This document shows, piece by piece, positions 28,567 through 36,368 of a stretch of DNA of 64,000 bases (its first letter is position 1; every line of letters starts with the position of its first letter). The notes beneath the pieces are model-generated. The model saw only the letters and a list, made by a program, of their open reading frames with translations. It was not told the origin of the DNA and made no database searches. A program made the translations under genes and the position numbers. Origin of the DNA: Paenibacillus sp. PAMC 26794 (GTDB lineage Bacteria; Bacillota; Bacilli; Paenibacillales; Paenibacillaceae); the NCBI RefSeq assembly GCF_000316035.1, contig NZ_ANHX01000012.1, forward strand, positions 21,444 through 85,443, given 5' to 3'.

Positions 28567-28679
28567 ATTATGTATCCATCATGCTAGGATGGTTACATTT
28601 TATAGGTTCACGTCTGCAATTTCATTGCACAAACGGCTATATTTATTGCGCGAAACGACAAGGAGGTCATATATCTGAT

Positions 28680-29531
28680 ATGAATGAGACTTCAGAATAC
28701 CTGTTTGATCCAATCCAGAATGAGCTGTTGTACCTTCATCGCACCACCACGTATAATATGGGAACGTTTTATCATCGACATAATGCATATGAACTCTACT
28801 TATTTCTTCGTGGCAATGTAAACTTCTATATTGAGAACCGTTGTTACCATTTGCAACGTGGCGATCTGCTCGTTCTTAGCCCGGAGGAGATGCACCGTTC
28901 CTTTGCCTTGGACAAAAATGAATATGAGAGAATTACCATAAATCTGAAAAAGTCATATCTGAACCGCTTGTCTACTTCAAGCACCAACTTATCCGCATGT
29001 TTCGACTACCGTCCCAAGGGTAAGGGTAATATCGTACATCTTGAAGAGGACGAGCTTCATCGAGTGCTGCAATTAGCTGGTGAACTTGAACAGTGTCTCT
29101 CATCAAGTGACTATGGAGCGGATATTCTGAGGAATATTTTGATTACTCAGTTACTCCTTCTAACGAATCTAACTTTTCAAAATACGGATTTTGTTGCAAC
29201 GGATATTATGCCTGAACTAGTTCGAAACACGATGGATTACATTGAATGTAATCTGACGAGGCAACTGACGCTCGAACAATTGTCAGAGGCTATGTTCACG
29301 AATAGCAGCTATATTAGTCGGCAATTTAAAAAGCATACCGGACTCACGATTCGAGCATACATTCTTAGTCGCCGTATAGAGCTGTCGAAATCTTATTTAA
29401 TTGAAGGTTTAAGTATTACAGAGGCCTGTTATCAATCCGGTTTTGGAGATTATGCCAATTTTATTCGCAGCTTCACCAAACAGGTCGGCACTTCACCTGG
29501 CAAATTTGTTAAATATGGAAGTCTTCTTTAA
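28680..29531 (+). CDS. AraC-family transcriptional regulator
   Basis: The 283-residue protein has an N-terminal cupin sugar-sensing domain (HRHNAYELYLFLRGNVNFYI, then LQRGDLLVLSPEEMHRS) and a C-terminal AraC double helix-turn-helix (LEQLSEAMFTNSSYISRQFK and YQSGFGDYANFIRSFTKQVG). The frame is open well upstream of 28680, but that stretch is not protein-like and AAGGAGG lies 13 bases before 28680. It is divergent from the glycosidase gene and probably regulates it in response to an intracellular sugar. Confidence 0.85.
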   Translation: MNETSEYLFDPIQNELLYLHRTTTYNMGTFYHRHNAYELYLFLRGNVNFYIENRCYHLQRGDLLVLSPEEMHRSFALDKNEYERITINLKKSYLNRLSTSSTNLSACFDYRPKGKGNIVHLEEDELHRVLQLAGELEQCLSSSDYGADILRNILITQLLLLTNLTFQNTDFVATDIMPELVRNTMDYIECNLTRQLTLEQLSEAMFTNSSYISRQFKKHTGLTIRAYILSRRIELSKSYLIEGLSITEACYQSGFGDYANFIRSFTKQVGTSPGKFVKYGSLL

Positions 29532-29603
29532 ACATTGCATTGAATCACATATTTATAGATGTCGTTTTAGATTTGTTAATCATCTCTTCTAACGTTTTAT
29601 GAT

Positions 29604-30027
29604 TTAGCCCAAATTCATTCTAAACTCTTTTATGGGAACAGGTTTACTAATAGATATTACCGAAACCTGATTTTGGATCTTAGCAAGCTTGATTTTTTGG
29701 TTATAAACATTTTCCAAAAAATCTGTAAGACGCACTTTTAGTGTATACTCGTCTATATCAGGTAAAGACTGAATAGTTAATATTATAACCATTGCGGTAC
29801 CGACTTTTAAGGCCAAAGGATCAAGATCAAGATTGTTATAAAAAACGTAATTCTAGATAGAACATTATACCAATAGCATTACCCATACCCACATCATTAA
29901 GTCTAAACGAAGCAGTTAAGCTATCACATAACGAACTGTCTTCAACATCCTGTAGAAAATCAATTTTATAAAGGTATTCATTGTTGTCACTATTTTGAGC
30001 CAACCTGGTAGCCAGATATGGCTTCAT
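29604..30027 (-). pseudogene. Small unknown gene split by a frameshift in a T-run
   Basis: Two adjacent minus-strand frames (30027-29836 and about 29855-29604) join into one protein of about 140 residues if a single T is removed from the six-T run in the sequence CGTTTTTTATAAC. The first frame then reads straight from ELRF into YNNLDLDPLALKVGTAMV and on to the C-terminus. The protein is soluble, and I do not recognise the family. No good ribosome binding site is seen before the first ATG. It may be a real pseudogene, a phase-variable gene or a sequencing error. Confidence 0.45.
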
Positions 30028-30203
30028 AGATAAAATTCTTATCTCTTCCCTGCTCTTTTCTCAATGTCGATTGCATTTCTGCCTGTTTTCGATTGTCCTT
30101 TTAAAGACATACAGTGTAATAATTCCACCAATTATCCCACTACATAGCTCCCAAAAAATAAGTTTTCTTGAAACTTATCATGTAATAGCTGAACTAAGAT
30201 CCG

Positions 30204-30575
30204 TTAATGGGTTTTCATGCGGTGCGGTTTTGTTTTGGGAGATCGCTTTTCGAGAGCTTCTATAAGTTCTAAAACAATTGGTTCTAGTTGGTGACGATCT
30301 GGTAATCCTTCTGGAAGATTCATGTGCAGTGTTTTCATAAATCGGTTCATTATCACGTAACTGGTGATTTTCTTATTAACAATTTGATCGGCTATGGTTA
30401 CTAGTAAAAATGCCAATGCAATTACCATTAGATTCGCAGCACCAGTAACATAAAATCGCAAAAGAACAATAAAATCACACAAACATAATGTGATCCAAAA
30501 CGCCCATGCATACTTTGCTTTAATAGCAAATCGAATACTATCACTACACAACTTAAATGAAACTAATACGAACAT
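30204..30575 (-). CDS. Small membrane protein of unknown function
   Basis: The 123-residue protein starts at an ATG with GAGGAGAAG 5 bases upstream. It has two likely membrane helices (about residues 24-44 and 45-65, with FWITLCLCDFIVLLRF and LMVIALAFLLVTIADQ) and a basic, helical cytoplasmic tail of about 55 residues ending KTKPHRMKTH. I do not recognise it. It lies just upstream, on the same strand, of the frameshifted small gene, in a region of low GC with no other neighbours. Confidence 0.5.
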   Translation of the reverse strand: MFVLVSFKLCSDSIRFAIKAKYAWAFWITLCLCDFIVLLRFYVTGAANLMVIALAFLLVTIADQIVNKKITSYVIMNRFMKTLHMNLPEGLPDRHQLEPIVLELIEALEKRSPKTKPHRMKTH

Positions 30576-30796
30576 GATACTTCTCCTCTTTTAATGTATA
30601 GATTCAATATAGAACTTTTTAGAATTGAAATGGGCTATCCTCTAGCTTAAATCGCTCTGGGCCCATTACGACACCGGAACTCGAATGCTACGCTTACTTT
30701 TCTGCTAATTACAGGTTTACCAATCATGTATTGTCTACTTAGCTGTGAGACACGAGAGCATGCACTGTTAGAAAATTTCTAGAAGTGAATAGAACC

Positions 30797-30825
30797 TTGA
30801 CAATTTGATAATAATGAGTTAGTGT
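30797..30825 (+). promoter_or_regulatory. Promoter of the T-box / GluRS-like transcript
   Basis: TTGACA (30797-30802) and TAGTGT (30820-30825) lie 17 bp apart, directly before the T-box leader. Confidence 0.5.
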
Positions 30826-30844
30826 AACAAGTGAGTATCCACAT

Positions 30845-31109
30845 ATTGTAAAATGCGATGAAGAGGAAGAGTAATTAATCACTCGAATCTTAGAGAGCCC
30901 ATGCTGGTGAAATTGGGTATTCGAGCTTAATGAATGAAGCCTTCGAGTAGTAGACCGAAAAAAATTGCAGTAGGTCTACCGGGTATTTCCCGTTAAAGAA
31001 ATGTGCAGCAAGAAATGAATTGCTGCATAATAAGCGGGTTTTCAACCAATTTAGGTGGTAACGCGGAAGCAGAGTCTTTCGTCCTTTAACAGGATGAGGG
31101 GCTTTTTTT
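30845..31109 (+). ncRNA. T-box leader (tRNA-sensing riboswitch)
   Basis: The leader shows the ordered T-box landmarks. Stem I has the upper helix CTCGAAT (30883-30889 region) pairing with ATTCGAG (30919-30925), the AGAGAG and GGTGAAA segments between, and a lower specifier region. The antiterminator T-box AGGTGGTAACGCGG lies at 31053-31066. A terminator follows (31074-31109) with a 12-bp stem and seven T. Uncharged tRNA binding the CCA end to the T-box would stop terminator formation. The 3' strand of the specifier loop contains GAA twice (30932-30934, 30936-30938), which fits a glutamate codon, but I could not fix the exact specifier. Confidence 0.85.
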
Positions 31110-31135
31110 ATTTCGAACCTATAGGAGGATTTTAT

Positions 31136-32791
31136 ATGTCAAATGAGAAAATGGCAGAACTGTTATTTCCGGAAGTCCTACAATTACCGACTGATATTTA
31201 TTCACAATATCCGCCAAGAAATTTGTCATCATCTACTATGGTGACACGCTTTGCACCGAGTCCAACGGGTTCATTAAATATTGGTGGGCTTTATGCAGCT
31301 TTAATTTCGGAAAGATTAGCCCACCAAAGTAATGGAGTCTTTTTCCTTCGGATCGAAGACACAGATAAAAAACGAGAAATCAAAGGAAGTCTGGAAAATA
31401 TTATTACATCATTGTTAGACTTCGAAATTCAAATTGATGAGGGACCTACCTTGTCGGGAGACGTTAAAGGTGCTTATGGGCCTTATAAACAAAGCTCAAG
31501 AATACAGATCTATAAAGTGTTTATTAAGCACTTAGTGCGAAATGGATTAGCATATCCTTGCTTTTGTGATACGGACGATTTACAACAGATAAGAATAAGT
31601 CAACAGAACTTAAAAGTAACAACAGGTTATTATGGCCAATGGGCTAAGCACCGAGATATTTCTTTTCAACAAACCGAAGAAGAGCTTCTCAATGGCAAAC
31701 CATTTGTTATTAGACTTAGATCTTCAGGATCATCAGACAGGAGAATAATGTACCATGATCTGGTGAAAGGTCCGATCGAATTTCCAGAAAATGATCAAGA
31801 TATTGTTATTATGAAAGCGGATGGACTACCAACATACCATTTTGCTCATGCTATAGATGATTATCTGATGGGTACAACTCATGTTATCAGAGGCGACGAA
31901 TGGCTCTCTTCAGTACCAACCCATTTACAATTGTTTGAAACTTTAGGTTTTAGAATACCAGAGTACGGACATATTGCTCCAATTATGAAACAAGTCGGAT
32001 CTTCTAAACGGAAATTCAGTAAACGTAAGGATCTCGATGGTACAGCAGAGTATTACAAGGAACAAGGATACCCAGGAATAGCTTTAGGCGAATACTTCAT
32101 GCATCTCATCAATTCTGACTTCGAAGAATGGAGGTTGACAAACCCTCTTAGATCATATACGGACTTTTTTATCCATACTGATAAAATGAATGCAAGTGGT
32201 GCCTTATTAGACATGAGAAAACTCAATGACATCAGCAAAGATGTTCTCTCAAGACTCACAGTTAAACAAGTGTTTGACTATGTATGCAGTTGGTCCAGGG
32301 AATATGATTCGGAGTTTTATACGTTAATCGACAAATATAATGATTATACTGTTAATATTCTAAATATAGGTCGCACAATTGAAAAACCAAGAAAAGATAT
32401 CTCCAAATGGTCAGATGTGAAGAATATGATCTCTTTCTTTTATGATGAATTGTTTGAAATGGATATAATGAACGGGTTTGATTTACCTAAAAACGTAAAT
32501 TCAGATGTTGCGAAAGAAGTTGTATTAGGATTCAGCAAAAAGTATAAATTTTATCATGATAAGGAAACTTGGTTCAATGGAATTAAAGAACTTGCTGAAG
32601 AACTTGGATTTGCAAAGGAAATGAAGCAATATAAAGTCAACCCTAACTGTTACAAGGGGCATGTCGGTGATATGACAATGGTCATCAGGGTTGCTTTAAC
32701 TAACAGATTCAACACACCTGATTTGTTTGAAATTATGAGAGTCATGGGTGAAAGTAGAGTTTTTGAACGATTGCAGAAATTTATGCTGTAA
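31136..32791 (+). CDS. Second glutamyl-tRNA synthetase-like protein, T-box controlled
   Basis: The 551-residue protein starts at 31136 after AGGAGG. It has the class I catalytic fold of GluRS: FAPSPTGSLNIGG (residues 39-51) corresponds to the HIGH region, FFLRIEDTD is the family signature, and KFSKRKD (about 295) is the KMSKS loop. The first His of the HIGH motif, normally in HIGGA, is Asn here, and the segment after it (LYAALIS) differs from ARTALF. The C-terminal anticodon-binding part is also divergent. It may be a low-activity, specialised or inhibitor-resistant GluRS. It is monocistronic and convergent with the peptide biosynthesis operon that begins 370 bp away. Its AT-rich composition stands out from that operon. 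Confidence 0.8.
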   Translation: MSNEKMAELLFPEVLQLPTDIYSQYPPRNLSSSTMVTRFAPSPTGSLNIGGLYAALISERLAHQSNGVFFLRIEDTDKKREIKGSLENIITSLLDFEIQIDEGPTLSGDVKGAYGPYKQSSRIQIYKVFIKHLVRNGLAYPCFCDTDDLQQIRISQQNLKVTTGYYGQWAKHRDISFQQTEEELLNGKPFVIRLRSSGSSDRRIMYHDLVKGPIEFPENDQDIVIMKADGLPTYHFAHAIDDYLMGTTHVIRGDEWLSSVPTHLQLFETLGFRIPEYGHIAPIMKQVGSSKRKFSKRKDLDGTAEYYKEQGYPGIALGEYFMHLINSDFEEWRLTNPLRSYTDFFIHTDKMNASGALLDMRKLNDISKDVLSRLTVKQVFDYVCSWSREYDSEFYTLIDKYNDYTVNILNIGRTIEKPRKDISKWSDVKNMISFFYDELFEMDIMNGFDLPKNVNSDVAKEVVLGFSKKYKFYHDKETWFNGIKELAEELGFAKEMKQYKVNPNCYKGHVGDMTMVIRVALTNRFNTPDLFEIMRVMGESRVFERLQKFML

Positions 32792-32900
32792 TAAAAGTTT
32801 AAAAAATTGGTCTGTCGAACGCGAGGCTACTGAAGTACTACCAGTTTTGCAAAAACAATAAACTAACTTTAGGGGGTCAACTATGATTCCCGGAACGCGA

Positions 32901-32938
32901 AACGAGCCTTAGAAGCGATTCTAAAGGCTCGTTTTTTT
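32901..32938 (+). terminator. Terminator after the GluRS-like gene
   Basis: AACGAGCCTT and AAAGGCTCGTT form a stem (loop about 17 bases containing a small inner pairing), followed by seven T. It lies 110 bp past the stop codon. Confidence 0.8.
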
Positions 32939-33161
32939 AACGCTTTTTAAAAGAGACTTTTTCAGTGGCCTCGTCGAACGCCGGTCAGTTTTTTCGTCTT
33001 TAATGAGAGTTGTTAAGGTCCGTTGATGTGTGAATGAGGCAATGACTTAAGGTGGTCAAAAATGCACTAAACTTATAAACTAGAAAATGAGGACGAAAAA
33101 ACACGGGGATTCTCTAAACCAACTATGAACATAGGTCTAGATAACATGTAAAGCGAGACTA
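32939..33161. other. Intergenic stretch between convergent genes with a widely spaced inverted repeat
   Basis: No gene is seen. An 11-bp perfect inverted repeat, GTTTTTTCGTC (32988-32998) and GACGAAAAAAC (33092-33102), brackets about 93 bp. This might be the scar of a small mobile element or chance. No terminator for the peptide operon (stop at 33162) is obvious within the first 100 bp. Confidence 0.3.
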
Positions 33162-34265
33162 TTACCAAAGCGCAATGGCTGCCATTCCCCCTTCAGTCAG
33201 TAATTCTATATCTAGTAGTTCTGCTGCCAATACTCGAGTAATCGGAAAGATTTCCACAATCATACCGTAGCTACTGGCTATTAACTCCACGGAAGCGCAT
33301 AGATGACCAACATCAATATGAATGGTACGGAATATGTGTGGTTCTCGGTATCGGTACATACTTCGCTCAAACACAGCTGTGAGGAGCAAAATGGCACGCG
33401 GTGGCCGATCTCTCCGCTCAATCAACGCTGGAATCCACGCAGATAATGCTTCAGAACTAAATTGGCAAGATTTTATATAGTCCAGTTGATGATCACCCAC
33501 ACATACATGGTAACAGCCTTCCTCTAATCCACGTACAGCCTTTACAAAAACATATGCTTCCACCGGATGCCGTGCCCCCATGGATGGGCTGGTTTTCAAG
33601 TAAAGAGGCACAGAAGTTGGGTCGGACTGGTTATTCTGGTTAATGATGCCCGTCCTACCAAAGGCTACGGCGCACAATCTATATAACTCATTGATCCCCC
33701 AGTCATTGTGGCGAAGAGTCTTATATGCAGTTCCAACGTTTACTGGCACTAGGCCAACCTCAATTTCTGGTAAGGGGTCCCTATTCAGAGGACTAGTGTA
33801 TTTCTTGAAACGAGAGTTGTCTGGTTCACTCCGTCCGTACTCCTCCATAAGCTTAGAATCAATGGCTCGACCATTTTCAGCATAATCGACAAAAGGGTAG
33901 TTATAGGTTAATAGCAAATAATCCCATGCTGCCTGCCATCCATGTTGTATGAAGCTTGCCATATATTCTCTTTCTTTCTGATTCTCTAAGTCCGTAGTTA
34001 GTATAATCAGGTCTTTATGTTTAAGATTGTCCAGAAGTTGCACGAGTACCTCTTTAGGAATCGACGACAAACGGGCACCTATCTTCTCAATCGCCGCAGT
34101 CTCCTCCACTGGCTCAATACATACTAGCAGAAGCATCACGGCTACAATCGGCAAGGAGAACCGTCTTCTAGCCTCAAGATGATCGACAATCCATCGCATT
34201 TGATCTGTATGATCACGAGTTGGTCGTATGCGAACACTCGCGTGCATCTGAATTGCCAAAGTCAT
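33162..34265 (-). CDS. SagB-type flavin dehydrogenase, type A subunit (second pair)
   Basis: The 367-residue protein has an N-terminal helical, winged-helix-like region (about 1-110) and a C-terminal nitroreductase/SagB domain. It shows the motif SPSMGARHPVEAYVFV and the late motif YRYREPHIFRTIHIDVGHLC, both typical of SagB peptide dehydrogenases. It lacks the RRxSxRxF-type motif that binds FMN phosphate in the other subunit. It is the last gene of the operon and overlaps the preceding type B gene by 53 bp. It is most similar to the protein encoded at 41801. SagB enzymes use FMN to oxidise residues in modified peptides. Confidence 0.75.
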   Translation of the reverse strand: MTLAIQMHASVRIRPTRDHTDQMRWIVDHLEARRRFSLPIVAVMLLLVCIEPVEETAAIEKIGARLSSIPKEVLVQLLDNLKHKDLIILTTDLENQKEREYMASFIQHGWQAAWDYLLLTYNYPFVDYAENGRAIDSKLMEEYGRSEPDNSRFKKYTSPLNRDPLPEIEVGLVPVNVGTAYKTLRHNDWGINELYRLCAVAFGRTGIINQNNQSDPTSVPLYLKTSPSMGARHPVEAYVFVKAVRGLEEGCYHVCVGDHQLDYIKSCQFSSEALSAWIPALIERRDRPPRAILLLTAVFERSMYRYREPHIFRTIHIDVGHLCASVELIASSYGMIVEIFPITRVLAAELLDIELLTEGGMAAIALW

Positions 34266-35229
34266 TCCTCCTCTCAGGTGTTCGCGTTTCTCCGAAGGTA
34301 AGAGTGTACAGAATTTGTCTCTGAAATTTCTGTACTGGTAGTAGCTGCTCTGCCTCTACCTCACGCAATGCTGGTGCAGTCAGCCCTCCAAGCCCTAAAG
34401 CACTAGCCCCGATTAGAAGCTCATGCCCTAGCCGCCCTGCTTCAACTAATAAACCTCGTAGAGATTCCTCACCAGGATGGAGATATGCATAATCATACAG
34501 GTCAACCGCAAGGAAAATGGAACAGGCGGCGGTAAGCGGAGCGATTTGACCGAAGAGTAAGTGGGAGACTTGCTCCCTCAATTTGCCTTGCACCAGTTGC
34601 TCAAGCCCATGAGAGTCTGGGTAGTATCGATATAGCCCGGGTTCAACTCCTTCAACTGCGTAAGTAGTTACGAATATAACGAAAGGATGAGGTCGCTCTA
34701 TTTCGTTTGGTTTGCGAAGACGTTTTAGCCCATACCATAGTAACCCACTGAATTGCGATTCAGTTAGTGGCTTATCTGCGTATCGTCGAAGGGTTCGCCG
34801 GCGCAAAATAACTTCTCCAAGAACCAGTTCTTCTGGAAAATCAACTGGTGCAGTTAGATGCTTAATATTGACATCTGTCAGGGGTTCTGGATTGCTACAT
34901 GGTTTATTTACATGTCTAGCTGGCTGCACGTGAGACCACAAATAATAATCGAGAACTCGATCCCACCCGCGTTGTGTCCAGTGCTCCAAGTCACGGAGCG
35001 ATTCTATCTGGTTCTCTTCAACGAGGAATCCCTGCTCTACCAGGTGCTCCTGTAGTTGTAGCGTGTTCTCCACTCCTAATGCTTGCATTTCCAACAGCTC
35101 CAAGAGGGCGTTTATTTCCACTTCTACCCGTTGACCTGGAAAGGGATTCGATAAAATAACTCTTGCTTTTTTTTCATCAATTACCGGACTCATTACAGTG
35201 AGATCTTTCCAAAACCAAGGTGCCATCAT
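34213..35229 (-). CDS. SagB-type flavin dehydrogenase, type B subunit (second pair)
   Basis: The 338-residue protein has a winged-helix-like N-terminal region (about 1-110) and a nitroreductase/SagB domain. The FMN-binding motif RRRTLRRYADKPLTESQFSG is present, but the SxGGxRHP motif of the type A partners is replaced (ERPHPFVIFV). GAGGAGGCC precedes the start. The gene overlaps its type A neighbour by 53 bp, so the two chains are probably made in equal amounts and form a mixed dimer. Its closest relative in the window is the protein at 40737. Confidence 0.75.
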   Translation of the reverse strand: MMAPWFWKDLTVMSPVIDEKKARVILSNPFPGQRVEVEINALLELLEMQALGVENTLQLQEHLVEQGFLVEENQIESLRDLEHWTQRGWDRVLDYYLWSHVQPARHVNKPCSNPEPLTDVNIKHLTAPVDFPEELVLGEVILRRRTLRRYADKPLTESQFSGLLWYGLKRLRKPNEIERPHPFVIFVTTYAVEGVEPGLYRYYPDSHGLEQLVQGKLREQVSHLLFGQIAPLTAACSIFLAVDLYDYAYLHPGEESLRGLLVEAGRLGHELLIGASALGLGGLTAPALREVEAEQLLPVQKFQRQILYTLTFGETRTPERRNDFGNSDARECSHTTNS

Positions 35230-35339
35230 TGGCCTCCTCTCATTCCTGATACCCTAAGAGTATCTTATGGTTTTAAAGAAGTTGACTTGCTTCGCTCCAC
35301 ATAAATTGAGAATAGCAACACCTAATGCTCCTGTCTCAC

Positions 35340-36368
35340 CTACCGAATGGCCATGAGTTGGTCGATCGCTTTGCCCAGTTGGCGTTGTACCCAGTCAAAA
35401 TCAGTGCAACGTTTCTCGTAGTCCAACTCTGCCATGGCTTGATATACTTCATTAACAGTCTCTGCAGCTTGCTTCCAATGTCCGGTAGTTAAGTCGTCCA
35501 CATGGGGTAAGGGATATTTCTCCTTAATGACCTGGATAGCACGTCGAAAATTTTCCTGTCGTTTACCATCTTGGACGTAACAAAAAAGGTGTCCAAAATC
35601 CAGCATGAATTCCCTCTGATACAAAAAGTTCATGAGCCGCTTCCCGGTCCATAGTTCAAAAAGGATCGCCCCCAGTTGATAAAAATCTGCCACTGGAAAC
35701 TGGGTAGGCGTAAAAGCAAAGCCACAATATAGTTCAGGAGCTCCATAAAGATGGTTAGGAACGAAGATGGAGTACCAGCGAGTATATCGTTCACCCTGTG
35801 ACAAAACCTTACTCCCCTCTCGATAAGAAAGAGCGAAATCGATCAGCTTCAGGCTCCCATCATGAAACAAGACACAGTTGTTTGGCTTCAGGTCCCTGTG
35901 GCTAATACCTTGCTTGTGAAGTCCCTCTACCGCCCTACAGAGTTCACTGAAAATTCGTAAAGACTGCAAAGGATCTCTATCCAGTGACTCCATATATTCA
36001 CAAAGGTCCTTACTTCCCCTTTCCAACGGCAAAAAGCGAAGAATTATAGGGGGTACCGTGCGATCGGAAGTTGATAAATCTAACTCTAAAGTACAATCCA
36101 CCTCTAAAAGGTCTACCACATAGGACTGCCCTTTTAATTCACTGAGTAGTTGCTCCTCACGCTCAAAAGCTGCTTTCCAGTAAGGATCTTCTACTTCGGG
36201 GTGAAGAAATTTCAGTACAACCGGCTTGCCTGTCATGGAATCCTCAGCTGCAAATAGCAAGGAAGGACTGCCTTGAGGTGGCTCGATCAGAAGCTTGGGA
36301 TTGACATAGCGGTTAGCAATGACCGTCTCTTGCTCAATGATTCGCACTAATCTCTCTGTGAAGACCAT
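35340..36368 (-). CDS. Hanks-type serine/threonine protein kinase in the peptide operon
   Basis: The 342-residue soluble protein has an ATP-binding lysine in VVLKFL (Lys 53), the catalytic loop HRDLKPNN (157-164), a DFA metal-binding motif in place of DFG (177-179) and YGAPE for the APE motif. The core residues needed for catalysis are present. There is no membrane helix or PASTA repeats, unlike housekeeping PrkC kinases. It overlaps the DUF885-like gene by 35 bp and has AGGAGGGAAGCA before the ATG. It might phosphorylate the precursor or a partner protein, or act as a self-protection or activation switch. This is inferred from context only. Confidence 0.8.
   Translation of the reverse strand: MVFTERLVRIIEQETVIANRYVNPKLLIEPPQGSPSLLFAAEDSMTGKPVVLKFLHPEVEDPYWKAAFEREEQLLSELKGQSYVVDLLEVDCTLELDLSTSDRTVPPIILRFLPLERGSKDLCEYMESLDRDPLQSLRIFSELCRAVEGLHKQGISHRDLKPNNCVLFHDGSLKLIDFALSYREGSKVLSQGERYTRWYSIFVPNHLYGAPELYCGFAFTPTQFPVADFYQLGAILFELWTGKRLMNFLYQREFMLDFGHLFCYVQDGKRQENFRRAIQVIKEKYPLPHVDDLTTGHWKQAAETVNEVYQAMAELDYEKRCTDFDWVQRQLGKAIDQLMAIR

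Noticed and set aside
32883..32912. Nine-codon frame behind AGGGGG before the terminator
   Set aside because: Too short and overlaps the terminator stem; no sign of conservation can be judged from one sequence.
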